Part shown: in pieces, positions 1-6,047 of the stretch
How positions within the stretch are numbered: position 1 is the first letter of the stretch
How the letters are laid out: each line of letters opens with the position of its first letter
DNA from: Desulfobacterales bacterium
Lineage (GTDB): Bacteria; Desulfobacterota; Desulfobacteria; Desulfobacterales; Desulfobacteraceae
NCBI GenBank assembly: GCA_022361135.1
Contig: JAKSBM010000555.1
Coordinates: forward strand, 1 to 7,100
Length of the DNA: 7,100 nucleotides
Reading direction: 5' to 3'
The notes under the pieces: model-generated
What the model was told of the DNA's origin: nothing
What the model saw: the letters and a program-made list of their open reading frames with translations, nothing else
The model's database searches: none
Made by a program: the position numbers and the translations under genes

Positions 1-375
1 CTCACCTCCACGGTTTCCTGCGATCTGAACCGAGACAAGGATGCCTTTGACCTGTTCCAGTCGGCCTTTCCGGCCGGCACCCTCACCGGGGCGCCAAAAA
101 TCAGGGCCATGGAAATCATTTCAGGACTTGAAAAAAATCCCAGACAGATATATGGCGGTGCCGTGGGTTATATTTCCTTTACCGGAAACATGGATTTTGC
201 CATCACCATCCGCACCGCGGTCATGGAAGACGGAATGCTCTCCGTCCGGGCCGGTGCCGGGATTGTCCATGACTCAGACGCAAAATCAGAATTGGAAGAA
301 TGCCAAAACAAGGCAAAAAGTGTTGAAGCCGCCCTCGGGTTGGCCCTTTCAACCCAGAACGGAGATAAACAATGA
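1..375 (+). CDS. trpE: Anthranilate synthase component I, C-terminal part (5' end outside window)
   Basis: This is the last 124 codons of the chorismate-binding subunit, which makes anthranilate from chorismate using ammonia supplied by TrpG. The frame is open from base 1 and ends at TGA 373-375. Visible chorismate-binding-family motifs are FPAGTLTGAPKIRAME (from base 67), YGGAVGYISFTGNMDF (from about base 151), the IRTAV segment, and RAGAGIVHDSD followed by the acidic SELEE stretch. PabB and other chorismate enzymes share these motifs; the TrpE call rests on the trp genes that follow. The stop overlaps the trpG start in an ATGA arrangement, which suggests translational coupling of the two subunits. 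The N-terminal feedback-inhibition region is not in the window, so regulation cannot be judged. Confidence 0.95.
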   Translation, partial: LTSTVSCDLNRDKDAFDLFQSAFPAGTLTGAPKIRAMEIISGLEKNPRQIYGGAVGYISFTGNMDFAITIRTAVMEDGMLSVRAGAGIVHDSDAKSELEECQNKAKSVEAALGLALSTQNGDKQ

Positions 376-941
376 AAATCGTCCTCATCGACAACTACGA
401 CTCCTTTACCTTTAACCTGGTCCACTACATCAAAAATGCAGGGGCCGAGGTCCAGGTCTTTCGCAACGACGCCCTGACGGTGGAGGAACTCACAGCCATG
501 CAGCCCGATGCCGTGGTGATTTCCCCCGGGCCGGGCCGGCCCGAGGATGCGGGGATCTCCCTGGAGGTGATCAAAAAACTGTCGGGCAAGCTCCCCATCC
601 TGGGGGTCTGCCTGGGTCACCAGAGCATTGCCCAGACCTTTGGGGGAACCATTATCCAGGCCAAGGAAATCATGCACGGAAAAACCTCCCAGGTGAAATC
701 CAACGGCCAGGGAGTATTCAAGGGCATGGACAAACCCTTCACCGTCATGCGCTACCATTCTTTGGCGGTCCAGGAATCCGACCTTCCGGACTGCCTGGAG
801 GTCACGGCCCGCACCGACGACGGGGAAATCATGGGGCTGCGTCACAGGGAACACCCCACCCAGGGGGTCCAATTCCACCCTGAATCCTTCATGACCAGCG
901 TGGGCAAGCGCCTCATCCGAAACTTTGTCCAGGGGGTGTAA
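372..941 (+). CDS. trpG: Anthranilate synthase component II, glutamine amidotransferase
   Basis: TrpG is a 189-residue class I glutamine amidotransferase that hydrolyses glutamine and passes ammonia to TrpE. It has the family's usual single-domain length, with no fusion to TrpD or TrpE. Seen directly: the N-terminal LIDNYDSFTFNL motif (residues 5-16), the oxyanion-hole region SPGPGRPEDAG (51-61), the nucleophile elbow GVCLGHQ with Cys80, and HPES with His169 and Glu171 completing the catalytic triad. The ATG at 372 overlaps the trpE stop and is preceded by GGAG at 361-364, seven bases upstream, so the start is well supported. PabA is nearly identical in motifs and the protein may also serve folate synthesis, but the operon position favours TrpG. 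The stop TAA abuts the trpD ATG. Confidence 0.97.
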   Translation: MKIVLIDNYDSFTFNLVHYIKNAGAEVQVFRNDALTVEELTAMQPDAVVISPGPGRPEDAGISLEVIKKLSGKLPILGVCLGHQSIAQTFGGTIIQAKEIMHGKTSQVKSNGQGVFKGMDKPFTVMRYHSLAVQESDLPDCLEVTARTDDGEIMGLRHREHPTQGVQFHPESFMTSVGKRLIRNFVQGV

Positions 942-1964
942 ATGGAATTCACCCAGGGACTCAAACAGATTATTTCCGGCCGGGACCTCTCCCGGGAGGA
1001 GATGGCGGCCATGGTGACGGATATTTTCTCCGGCACCGTTCCCCAATCCTGCATCGGGGCCTTCATGGCCGGGCTGGCCGCCAAGGGGGAAACCCACGAA
1101 GAACTGGCCGGGGCCGCCGCTGCCATGCGCCGGAAAGCCGTGCGCATCCAAAGCCTCAACCCCGTGACCATCGACACCTGCGGCACGGGTGGAGACGCCT
1201 CGGGCTCCTTTAATATTTCCACCACCACGGCCTTTGTCCTGGCCGGGGCCGGGGTCACCGTGGCCAAGCACGGCAACCGGTCCATCTCCAGTCAATGCGG
1301 CTCCGCCGATGTCCTGGAAGCCCTGGGGGTGAACCTGGATGTGGAACCGGAGATTGTGGAGGAGGCGGTGAACGATCTGGGCATCGGCTTCATGTTTGCC
1401 CCCCGGTTCCACGGGGCCATGGGCCATGCGGCCCAGGCCCGGAAGGAATGCGGCATCCGCTCCATCTTCAACATGCTGGGCCCCTTGACCAACCCGGCGG
1501 CGGCCTCCTGCCAGGTGTTGGGGGTCTTTGCCCCGGAACTGACCGAAATGTTCGCCCTGACCCTGGACCAGCTGGGGGTGAAACGGGCCTTTGTGGTCCA
1601 CGGCCACGACGGCATGGATGAAATCACCACCACCGACCTCACCCGGGTCTCGGAACTCAACCAGGGCCAAATCAAGACCTATGACCTGGATCCCTTGGAA
1701 TTTTTCGATGCCCTGGCAGATCCAAAGGAGCTCCAGGGAGGGGATGCCCAAACCAATGCGGGAATGATCAAGGCCATTCTGGCCGGGGAGAGCGGGCCCA
1801 GGCGGGACATCATCCTCATCAACAGCGCCGCCGGCCTGGTGGCCGCAGGCAGGGCCGATACAATCAAGGCGGGCATTGCCCAGGCAAAAACCGCCATTGA
1901 TTCCGGCGCCGCCATGGAAAAACTCACCGCATTGGTTGAATTCACACAGGAGAACGGCAAATGA
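942..1964 (+). CDS. trpD: Anthranilate phosphoribosyltransferase
   Basis: TrpD transfers the phosphoribosyl group of PRPP to anthranilate, the second committed step of tryptophan synthesis, in the cytoplasm. The 340-residue length is typical of a stand-alone enzyme. Motifs present are the PRPP/diphosphate loop GTGGD (residues 81-85), KHGNRS (109-114), the CGSADVLEALGV stretch (119-130), the conserved RSIFNMLGPLTNP (173-185), and HGHDGMDE (220-227) containing the acidic metal-binding residues. The N-terminal helical domain (about 1-70) has the usual GETHEEL region. Translation begins at the ATG directly after the trpG stop codon. The gene ends in an ATGA overlap with trpC. All key residues that can be checked by eye are intact, so the enzyme is expected to be active. 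Confidence 0.97.
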   Translation: MEFTQGLKQIISGRDLSREEMAAMVTDIFSGTVPQSCIGAFMAGLAAKGETHEELAGAAAAMRRKAVRIQSLNPVTIDTCGTGGDASGSFNISTTTAFVLAGAGVTVAKHGNRSISSQCGSADVLEALGVNLDVEPEIVEEAVNDLGIGFMFAPRFHGAMGHAAQARKECGIRSIFNMLGPLTNPAAASCQVLGVFAPELTEMFALTLDQLGVKRAFVVHGHDGMDEITTTDLTRVSELNQGQIKTYDLDPLEFFDALADPKELQGGDAQTNAGMIKAILAGESGPRRDIILINSAAGLVAAGRADTIKAGIAQAKTAIDSGAAMEKLTALVEFTQENGK

Positions 1965-2776
1965 AAATCCAGGGATTCCTAGAAGCGGTCCTGGCCGCCA
2001 AAACCGATGAAATCGCCCGGGCCCGCCAATCCATCAGCGAAGCCACCCTGCGGAGCGATGCCGAGCAGACCCAGGCCCGGGCCAGTATCATGGAGGCCCT
2101 GGCACAGTCCAGCCACGACGATCCCGGGATCATCGCGGAAATCAAAAAAGCCTCCCCCTCCCAGGGGGATATACGGCCCAACCTGGACGTGAAAACCCAG
2201 GCCGACGCCTATACCAAGGGTGGGGCCAGGGCCATTTCCGTCCTCACGGAGCCCCGGTATTTCAAGGGCAGCATCCAGGACCTGGAAGCGGCCCGGGAGG
2301 TGAGCCCCCTGCCCCTGCTGCGCAAGGATTTCATTGTATCCTCCTACCAAATTTTCGAGGCCAAGCGGGCCGGGGCCTCTTCGGTCCTCCTCATCACCAC
2401 CCTCCTCTCCTTGAACCAGCAGAAGGACTACACCGCCCTGGTCCGGGAGCTGGGCATGGAACCCCTGGTGGAAATCAATTCCGAATGGGAATTTGAACAG
2501 GCCTACCAAAGTGATGGCCGCCTGGTGGGGATCAACAACCGGAACCTGACCACCCTCAAGGTGGACCCGGACGCGGCCCGCAGGGTCACGGCCATCATCC
2601 CGGAGGATGTCCTGCCCGTGGCCGCCTCGGGCATCCATGGCAGGGAACAGATCGAACAACTTTCCGACACCCGGCTTTGCAACTTCCTCATCGGGGAAAG
2701 CATTGTCCGTTCCCCGGATCCCAAAGCCTTCATCCGTGAATTGCGGGGCAAACAAGATGATTCCCCGGAAGAATAA
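1961..2776 (+). CDS. trpC: Indole-3-glycerol phosphate synthase
   Basis: TrpC closes the indole ring of CdRP, releasing CO2 and water, to give indole-3-glycerol phosphate. The 271-residue protein is a single TIM barrel, not fused to TrpF as in enterobacteria. Residues known to be catalytic in the Sulfolobus enzyme (Glu51, Lys53, Lys110, Glu159, Asn180, Ser211) have clear counterparts here at Glu60, Lys62, Lys122, Glu171, Asn192 and Ser223. They lie in the motifs AEIKKASPSQGDI, LRKDFIV, LVEIN, INNRNL and ASGI. The phosphate-binding GES is at 245-247. The ATG at 1961 overlaps the trpD stop and is preceded by AGGAG at 1948-1952. The 3' end overlaps the probable trpF start by 20 bp. Confidence 0.97.
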   Translation: MKIQGFLEAVLAAKTDEIARARQSISEATLRSDAEQTQARASIMEALAQSSHDDPGIIAEIKKASPSQGDIRPNLDVKTQADAYTKGGARAISVLTEPRYFKGSIQDLEAAREVSPLPLLRKDFIVSSYQIFEAKRAGASSVLLITTLLSLNQQKDYTALVRELGMEPLVEINSEWEFEQAYQSDGRLVGINNRNLTTLKVDPDAARRVTAIIPEDVLPVAASGIHGREQIEQLSDTRLCNFLIGESIVRSPDPKAFIRELRGKQDDSPEE

Positions 2777-3434
2777 TCCCCCCCTGCCGGGGCTTCCCCG
2801 GGCCGACATCCACGTGAAAATCTGCGGTCTCACCCAGCCGGACAACGCCAGGGATTGCGCCCGGGCCGGCGCCCACATCATCGGCCTGGTCTTCCACCCC
2901 CCAAGCCCCCGCCATGTGGAAACGGACCAGGCCCGGGCCATTGTCCGGGCCCTGCCTGAATCCACATTGAGTTACGGGGTTTTTGTGGACCGGGAGTTTG
3001 ATTTCATCATGGAAACGGCAGATACATGCGGCCTCTCCGGGGTTCAGCTCCACGGCAACGAGGCCCCGGAACTGGTCAACCGCCTGCGGGGGGAAGGACT
3101 GGGCGTCATCAAGGCGTTATTCGCCTCCCGGCCCCCGGAATTCCACCAGGCCGGGGCCTACGAAAACGCCCATGGTCTCCTGGTGGAATGCGGCCGGGGA
3201 AAATTGCCCGGGGGCAATGCCCGGGCCTGGGATTACCAATTGCCCCCAAAGACCATAGACCGCTCCCGTCTTATCCTGGCCGGGGGCCTTACCCCGGACA
3301 CCGTTGCCCGGGCCCTTGCCCAGGCCCGCCCGGCCGCCGTGGACCTGTCATCGGGCGTGGAATCGGCCCACGGGATCAAGGATATGTCCAAGGTCAAGGC
3401 ACTCATGGCGGCATTGGCCATTCAGAAGCCATAG
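2757..3434 (+). CDS. trpF: Phosphoribosylanthranilate isomerase
   Basis: TrpF performs the Amadori rearrangement of N-(5'-phosphoribosyl)anthranilate to CdRP, the substrate of TrpC. From ATG 2757 it is 225 residues long. The TIM-barrel motifs are VKICGLTQ (catalytic Cys23), GLVFHPPSPR (43-52), GVQLHGNE (95-102), LAGGLTPDTV and the C-terminal phosphate site DLSSGVES. The usual general-acid position, Asp in the LLD motif, appears to be Glu144 (LLVECGRG), and the usual GG(T/S)G loop reads GGNA (152-155). The start is uncertain. ATG 2757 lies 20 bp inside trpC, giving a roughly 17-residue N-terminal extension; an in-frame GTG at 2814 would give a more usual N-terminus beginning MKICGLT. The upstream purine run GGGG (2745-2748) and coupling to trpC slightly favour 2757. 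It is the last gene of the operon seen here. Confidence 0.93.
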   Translation: MIPRKNNPPLPGLPRADIHVKICGLTQPDNARDCARAGAHIIGLVFHPPSPRHVETDQARAIVRALPESTLSYGVFVDREFDFIMETADTCGLSGVQLHGNEAPELVNRLRGEGLGVIKALFASRPPEFHQAGAYENAHGLLVECGRGKLPGGNARAWDYQLPPKTIDRSRLILAGGLTPDTVARALAQARPAAVDLSSGVESAHGIKDMSKVKALMAALAIQKP

Positions 3435-3450
3435 GCCTTTCCCATGCCGG

Positions 3451-3485
3451 CCCATGGTTGCCCCTGATATCTCCACATCCATGGG
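3451..3485 (+). terminator. Weak candidate hairpin after trpF
   Basis: CCCATGG (3451-3457) pairs perfectly with CCATGGG (3479-3485), and a TTTT run follows at 3491-3494. It lies 17 bases after the trpF stop, where an operon terminator is expected. The 21-base loop and the short, slightly distant T run make it a poor intrinsic terminator, so this is a tentative call. Confidence 0.2.
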
Positions 3486-3714
3486 ATCTGTTTTGGGATT
3501 ACGCCCGGAACAAGAAAATATACCCCGTCCCAAACCGGATTCAACGAAAAACACATCCCCACAATCCGGATCCATACTTTTATGGTGAATCTGAAAACAT
3601 CGTTCCGATTGAACGGACTCGAAAATCTCTTGGGTAAAACCAAACAATCATATCCCATGCAATTGAAAGCGGTTTTGTTTGATTAAAACGGAGTTGAAAA
3701 ATCCTCTCCCTCTT

Positions 3715-3821
3715 GTTTCGGAACAAAGACTATATTTGCAATGAATCGATTCCACAGCGGTTCTCAAAAATATGTTCCGAAACCATGGATAAGGTTTGCG
3801 ATGAATCGGAGTTATCCCATG
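3715..3821. repeat. Cluster of short direct and inverted repeats in AT-rich DNA
   Basis: GTTTCGGAAC (3715-3724) is the exact reverse complement of GTTCCGAAAC (3774-3783). TTTGCAATGAATCG (3735-3748) recurs as TTTGCGATGAATCG (3795-3808), 13 of 14 bases alike and exactly 60 bases apart. CATGGATAA (3784-3792) pairs with TTATCCCATG (3812-3821) with one bulged base. The stretch is AT-rich compared with the genes around it. No function is recognised; it may be decayed duplicate sequence or a remnant of a small repeat element. Confidence 0.45.
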
Positions 3822-3918
3822 TACGAAATCAGGCCCAATCCAGTCGGAATATTATTTTGAAAATCCACGATGGTTTAAAAACCTTTCCAACACGGTTGAC
3901 TGTGGGATTTACCAATCA

Positions 3919-4079
3919 CACCTGGAGAATCAGGTGATGGCGGGGGGATGGAGATGGAGCGGGCGTTAAAGATCCCGGCAGCTTCTGGGCGAATGGTGGG
4001 ATCGTTCCCAGCTGTTGCGGTCAGGGCGACCGCAACGGTGGCAGCGAAATCTCCCCCCCATGGTCACCGGGTGGGGAGA
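3919..4079. other. GC-rich foldable block, candidate structured RNA or palindromic element
   Basis: This GC-rich block can close into a three-way junction. The outer helix is GGTGA (3933-3937) with TCACC (4064-4068), GGGGG (3943-3947) with CCCCC (4055-4059), and GGAGAT (3950-3955) with ATCTCC (4049-4054): 16 pairs broken by one internal loop and a two-base bulge. Inside are GATCCC/GGGATC (3971-3976, 3998-4003) and the hairpin at 4011-4039. Two local hairpins would compete with the outer helix: CACCTG/CAGGTG (3919-3924, 3931-3936) and TCTCCCC/GGGGAGA (4050-4056, 4073-4079). No known riboswitch or RNA family is recognised, and the strand cannot be assigned. A minus-strand frame through the block also shows a possible ClC fragment, so the two readings compete. 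Confidence 0.3.
4011..4039. repeat. Perfect 9-bp stem-loop inside the GC-rich block
   Basis: GTTGCGGTC (4014-4022) and GACCGCAAC (4028-4036) are perfect reverse complements around a five-base loop, AGGGC. As + strand RNA the stem extends to 12 pairs (4011-4022 with 4028-4039) through two G-U wobbles and a C-G pair. No T run follows on either strand, so it is not an ordinary intrinsic terminator. Confidence 0.6.
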
Positions 4080-4284
4080 AAAACCTTCAAATCAAATGGG
4101 CTCAGCCATGGAAGGGGGCAACCGCTAAAATGACAGCGGCATAGAGACAGGCAAAGCCCCCAACCGCAGGGATCAAAACACTCCGGCATCGGCTGGGGAA
4201 AGTGGCCAATGGATTTTCTTGGAAGTAGAATTCTAAAAAGAATATGAAAACCCCGCTCCGATCATCCCCAAAAAGCCCAATAAA

Positions 4285-4992
4285 TCAGCGAACCAGCAAA
4301 TGGCTCCCCGGATAGATTTTATCCTTGGCCGACAACTTGTTCAGCGACCGGAGTTGGGCCACGCTGATATTATACTTCTTTGAAATCCGCCAGAGGGTTT
4401 CCCCCTTTTTCACGGTGTGGAAGACGGGCTTTTTCTTGGCAGTGGATTTGACCGGGGCTTTGACCTTGGCTGCCACCTTCTGGACCGATGACTTGGGCTT
4501 GGCCTTGGGTTTGGATTTCACCACCCGGGGCTTGGAAGCGCTGACCTTTGCCACCCGGGATTGAAGGGCGTTCAACTTCTTTTCCATGCGGGCCATGCGA
4601 TCCCCCAGGGCATCGTACTTCAGCATGACCCGGGTTTCCATACGGTCCACCTTTTCTTCGGCCTGGGCCATGCGTTGGCCCGATGGCGCCCCGTCCACGG
4701 ACACCGGGGAGAGGTCACCATCTCCGCCTTCACTCAAGCGGGCCAGGGTGGCTTCCACCGCCTCCAGCCGTTTGAGGAGTTCGCCGTTGGCGACTTGGGA
4801 GTCGGGTCCGCTGCCCTGCCGGGGGATAAACATGTAATACACCAGCGTTATCAGGGCCAGGGCAATGACCAGGATAAGTACCACTTCCTGGGGCTTAAGC
4901 AGGGAACTGCTCTTCTTAGCAAGTGCCGTACCCTGGGTACTGGAACCTGACGCCTTCGGCTTTGGTGGAATCTGGGGACTGGGTCTTTCCAT
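4285..4992 (-). CDS. Single-pass membrane protein with coiled coil and C-terminal LysM domain
   Basis: No specific name is recognised. From ATG 4992 the protein has 235 residues. It has a short Pro/Ser/Lys-rich cytoplasmic tail (1-33), one hydrophobic helix (about 37-56, EVVLILVIALALITLVYYMF), and charged heptad-like coiled-coil segments (about 70-87 and 107-150). A very basic Lys/Pro/Ala/Val linker (about 151-189) follows, then one LysM domain (191-234) beginning FHTVKKGETLWRISKKYNIS. LysM binds N-acetylglucosamine-containing glycans, so the C-terminus probably sits in the periplasm and anchors to peptidoglycan, with a structural or division-related role inferred. No hydrolase domain is present. 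The upstream ATG at 5001 overlaps the Shine-Dalgarno AAGGA and is a less likely start. Its 3' end abuts the ClC-like remnant. Confidence 0.88.
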   Translation of the reverse strand: MERPSPQIPPKPKASGSSTQGTALAKKSSSLLKPQEVVLILVIALALITLVYYMFIPRQGSGPDSQVANGELLKRLEAVEATLARLSEGGDGDLSPVSVDGAPSGQRMAQAEEKVDRMETRVMLKYDALGDRMARMEKKLNALQSRVAKVSASKPRVVKSKPKAKPKSSVQKVAAKVKAPVKSTAKKKPVFHTVKKGETLWRISKKYNISVAQLRSLNKLSAKDKIYPGSHLLVR

Positions 4993-5000
4993 GTTGACCA

Positions 5001-5005
5001 TCCTT
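5001..5005 (-). promoter_or_regulatory. Ribosome binding site that selects the LysM gene start
   Basis: On the minus strand AAGGA (5005-5001) lies eight bases before ATG 4992-4990. The in-frame ATG at 5001-4999 overlaps this motif and would have no properly spaced site of its own, so translation most likely begins at 4992. Confidence 0.6.
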
Positions 5006-5032
5006 TTTCACTTTTCATCCATTTGTTTTTAC

Positions 5033-5060
5033 TTCATATCACGTTGAGGCATTTTGTAAA
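5033..5060 (-). promoter_or_regulatory. Possible sigma-70-type promoter for the LysM gene
   Basis: On the minus strand TTTACA (5060-5055) and TATGAA (5038-5033) are separated by 16 bases, matching the -35 and -10 consensus at five and four of six positions. The pair lies 41 bases before the chosen start, in the divergent intergenic region shared with the SUMF1 gene. No equally good promoter was seen for the + strand gene. Confidence 0.35.
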
Positions 5061-5183
5061 CCTCGGGCCGGGATTTTCATTGGATCCCCTGGTCCGCGCC
5101 CAGTTTCCCGTTGAACATAAGTCCCGGAGTATGTTAGAGTTCCAGGCACATAACAACTCCAAAGACCCCAATCAGGTAGAGAT

Positions 5184-6047
5184 ATGAAATCCTTTGTAAG
5201 GCGTTTATTTTTCCCCGTTTTCCTCATTTTTGCCCTGATCGTTTCCCTGGCCGGCATCGCCAGTTGCGAACCGGAAATATTCACCAACAAATTGGGCATG
5301 CGCTTTGTCCTCATCCCGGCCGGGAGCTTTGTCATGGGCAGCCCGGAATCGGAAACCGGGCGGCAATGGAATGAAAAACGCCACCGGGTCATCATCTCCA
5401 AAAGCTTTTACATGGGGGAAACCGAAGTTACCCAGGGCCAGTGGGATCGCCTGGTTTCACCCAATCCATCTTCCTTTAAACTGGGGAAGAATTACCCCGT
5501 GGACACGGTCTCCTGGAACCAGGCCATGCAGTTCATCGCCTTCCTCAACCGGTTTACAAAAACACAAAAAGATCGCCTTCCCACCGAGGCGGAATGGGAA
5601 TATGCCTGCCGGGCTGGCTCCAGCCAGGCCTTCAGCAGCGGCCCCATCACCACCGTGGGCTGCAATAAAATGGAACCCGCCCTGGTGAAGAGCGCCTGGT
5701 ATTGTTACAACTCGGGCCTGGGCAACCCGCCCCGGGATTTCAAGCCCCATCCGGTGAAACAGCTCAAGCCAAACAAATGGGGGCTCTACGACATGCACGG
5801 CAATGTTCAGGAATGGGTACTGGACGCCTGCAAATGGCGGAACATCCTCAGGGCCAGGGTGGGGGTGATCACGGATACCTACGAAGACAATATTGTGGAT
5901 CCCCTATCCAGAAAGGGGGACCACCGCGTCATCCGGGGCGGAGGCTGGCACCAGAGCCCCAAATACCAGCGCAGCGCCTGGCGGGGCTATTACAAACCCG
6001 TTGCCAAGCGAAACAGCCTGGGTTTCAGATTGGTTCGGATGAAATAG
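5184..6047 (+). CDS. SUMF1/FGE-fold lipoprotein, apparently non-catalytic
   Basis: This 287-residue protein has an N-terminal signal (RR at residues 6-7, hydrophobic 8-27) ending in a lipobox-like IASC with Cys28 as the candidate lipidated residue. The +2 residue is Glu, not Asp, so outer-membrane sorting is possible. Residues 34-287 show the formylglycine-generating-enzyme/sulfatase-modifying fold: NKLGMRFVLIPAGSFVMGSP, SFYMGETEVTQGQWD, PVDTVSWNQAMQFIAFLN, RLPTEAEWEYACRAG, WGLYDMHGNVQEW, HRVIRGGGW and the closing SLGFRLVR. Genuine aerobic FGE has two redox cysteines in the segment just before the GFR motif; none is present here (residues 251-287). The protein is therefore probably a binding or structural member of the family, ligand unknown. 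ATG 5184 has AGG upstream at 5174-5176. The 3' end overlaps the opposing DoxX-like gene. Confidence 0.92.
   Translation: MKSFVRRLFFPVFLIFALIVSLAGIASCEPEIFTNKLGMRFVLIPAGSFVMGSPESETGRQWNEKRHRVIISKSFYMGETEVTQGQWDRLVSPNPSSFKLGKNYPVDTVSWNQAMQFIAFLNRFTKTQKDRLPTEAEWEYACRAGSSQAFSSGPITTVGCNKMEPALVKSAWYCYNSGLGNPPRDFKPHPVKQLKPNKWGLYDMHGNVQEWVLDACKWRNILRARVGVITDTYEDNIVDPLSRKGDHRVIRGGGWHQSPKYQRSAWRGYYKPVAKRNSLGFRLVRMK

Larger units (their letters stand above)
3425..4284 (-). pseudogene. Possible decayed ClC-type chloride channel gene
   Basis: No intact frame exists here, but the minus strand carries ordered stretches resembling the ClC chloride channel/antiporter family, broken by frameshifts and stops. 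From the N-terminal side: GFLGMIGAGF (4277-4248) resembles the first-helix glycine pattern. After a frameshift, LIPAVGGF (about 4176-4153) followed 15 residues later by HG (4110-4105) resembles the family's PALGG...HGvPE spacing. AAGIFNA (3982-3962) resembles AAGIaatFNAP. NPVWDGVYF (from 3541) through PKQIPWMWRYQG resembles KPALGGL...GVGYG. Stops interrupt it, for example at 4104-4102, and the C-terminal half is missing where it meets trpF. It lies just downstream of, and slightly overlaps, the end of the LysM gene. Each match alone is weak; the order, strand and spacing together make the case. The third match lies in the foldable GC-rich block and may be coincidental. Confidence 0.42.

Noticed and set aside
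168..1751. A 527-codon open frame on the minus strand across trpE, trpG and trpD.
   Set aside because: It is antisense to three genes with intact catalytic motifs. Its Gly/His/Asp-rich composition is typical of shadow frames opposite GC-rich coding DNA.
1979..2965. A 328-codon minus-strand frame opposite trpC and trpF.
   Set aside because: Same reason: a shadow of clear coding sequence, with no recognisable domain and low-complexity Gly-rich composition.
3861..3910. AAATCCAC/GTGGGATTT as a hairpin terminator.
   Set aside because: The stem has a bulge, the loop is over 30 bases, and no T run follows.
3713..3937. A 74-codon + strand frame starting at TTG.
   Set aside because: There is no ribosome binding site, the start is rare, and the frame's internal repetition comes from the 60-base direct repeat. 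No family is recognised.
3938..4060. The GC-rich block as the template or variable repeat of a diversity-generating retroelement, given the nearby SUMF1-fold (C-type-lectin-like) gene.
   Set aside because: No reverse transcriptase is present, and no extended similarity is visible between the block and the 3' end of the 5184-6047 gene.
3948..4133. A 61-codon + strand frame beginning ATGGAGATG after a G run.
   Set aside because: The G run touches the start codon so spacing is wrong. The frame lies in the foldable GC-rich block and gives a low-complexity basic peptide with no known relatives.
5111..5139. TTGAAC (5111) with TTAGAG (5134) as a promoter for the SUMF1 gene.
   Set aside because: Spacing is right at 17 bases, but the -10 element matches only two of six consensus positions.
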